Positions 6,962 through 7,038 of a stretch of DNA of 7,038 bases are shown here, in pieces. Source of the stretch: Candidatus Fermentibacteraceae bacterium (lineage in GTDB: Bacteria; Fermentibacterota; Fermentibacteria; Fermentibacterales; JCC-6); assembly GCA_029932015.1 (NCBI GenBank), contig JAOZQW010000114.1, positions 1 to 7,038 on the forward strand, in the 5' to 3' direction. A program made the translations under genes and the position numbers. Each line of letters starts with the position of its first letter. Positions within the stretch are counted from its first letter, which is position 1. The notes under the pieces are model-generated. The model was not told the origin of the DNA. It saw nothing but the letters and a program-made list of their open reading frames with translations, and did not search any database.

Positions 6962-7038
6962 GGCGGCGTAGCTCAGCTGGCTAGAGCAGCGGAATCATAA
7001 TCCGCGGGTCGGGGGTTCAAGTCCCTCCGCCGCTACCA
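6962..7038 (+). tRNA. tRNA-Met(CAT), probably the elongator
   Basis: A complete 77-nt tRNA. The acceptor GGCGGCG pairs with CGCCGCT (first pair G-U), the D stem is GCTC/GAGC, the anticodon stem is GCGGA/TCCGC with loop ATCATAA, the T arm is GGGGG-TTCAAGT-CCCTC, the discriminator is A, and an encoded CCA ends at the last base of the window. The anticodon is CAT. The paired 1-72 position and the lack of three G-C pairs in the anticodon stem argue against initiator tRNA. The GGCGG...CGCCGCTACCA ends resemble known bacterial elongator tRNA-Met. The lysidine-modified tRNA-Ile with the same anticodon is less likely but not excluded by eye. Confidence 0.93.

Noticed and set aside
4945..7038. tRNA-flanked integrated element with attachment sites
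   Set aside because: Both tRNAs are complete; the sequence they share is ordinary T-arm and D-arm consensus, and no integrase or phage gene lies between them.

Overview
The window shows a Gram-negative-type bacterial chromosome segment of moderately high GC. It carries two protein genes, two tRNA genes and one short tandem-repeat array. The large secreted protein combines a VCBS/FG-GAP-like beta-propeller, a transglutaminase-like core and PPC/Ig-like beta domains. That style is common in FCB-group candidate phyla (Fermentibacteria-like lineages, for example), but no marker here fixes the taxonomy, so the placement is a weak guess.

Layout. Positions 1-387 are four perfect copies of an 83-bp unit plus a 55-bp partial copy. 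The array ends 15 bp before the start codon of a 1498-residue exported protein (403-4899, +). A 45-bp gap then leads to a tRNA-Val(TAC) gene on the minus strand, convergent with the large gene. The tRNA has a strong -35 box, and its -10 region lies inside a perfect 18-bp palindrome. The same intergenic region (5022-5120) is the upstream region of a second protein gene (5121-6926, +). This encodes a 601-residue cytoplasmic protein with at least one ACT-like domain and no recognised function. Its stop codon lies inside the -35 box of a tRNA-Met(CAT) gene, which ends with its encoded CCA at the last base of the window.

How the parts fit. No metabolic pathway or defence operon is visible. The large protein is probably an extracellular or periplasmic peptidase- or transglutaminase-like enzyme on a multidomain scaffold. 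The ACT-like protein is probably a cytosolic ligand-sensing or regulatory protein. The two tRNA genes use nearly identical -35 regions, sharing an exact 12-mer, and look independently transcribed.

The points most worth a second look are the repeat array, which is nested and not a multiple of 3 in period, and whose extent is probably shaped by assembly; the symmetric -10/palindrome between tRNA-Val and the ACT-like gene; the compact stop-codon/promoter overlap before tRNA-Met; and the two poorly characterised proteins.
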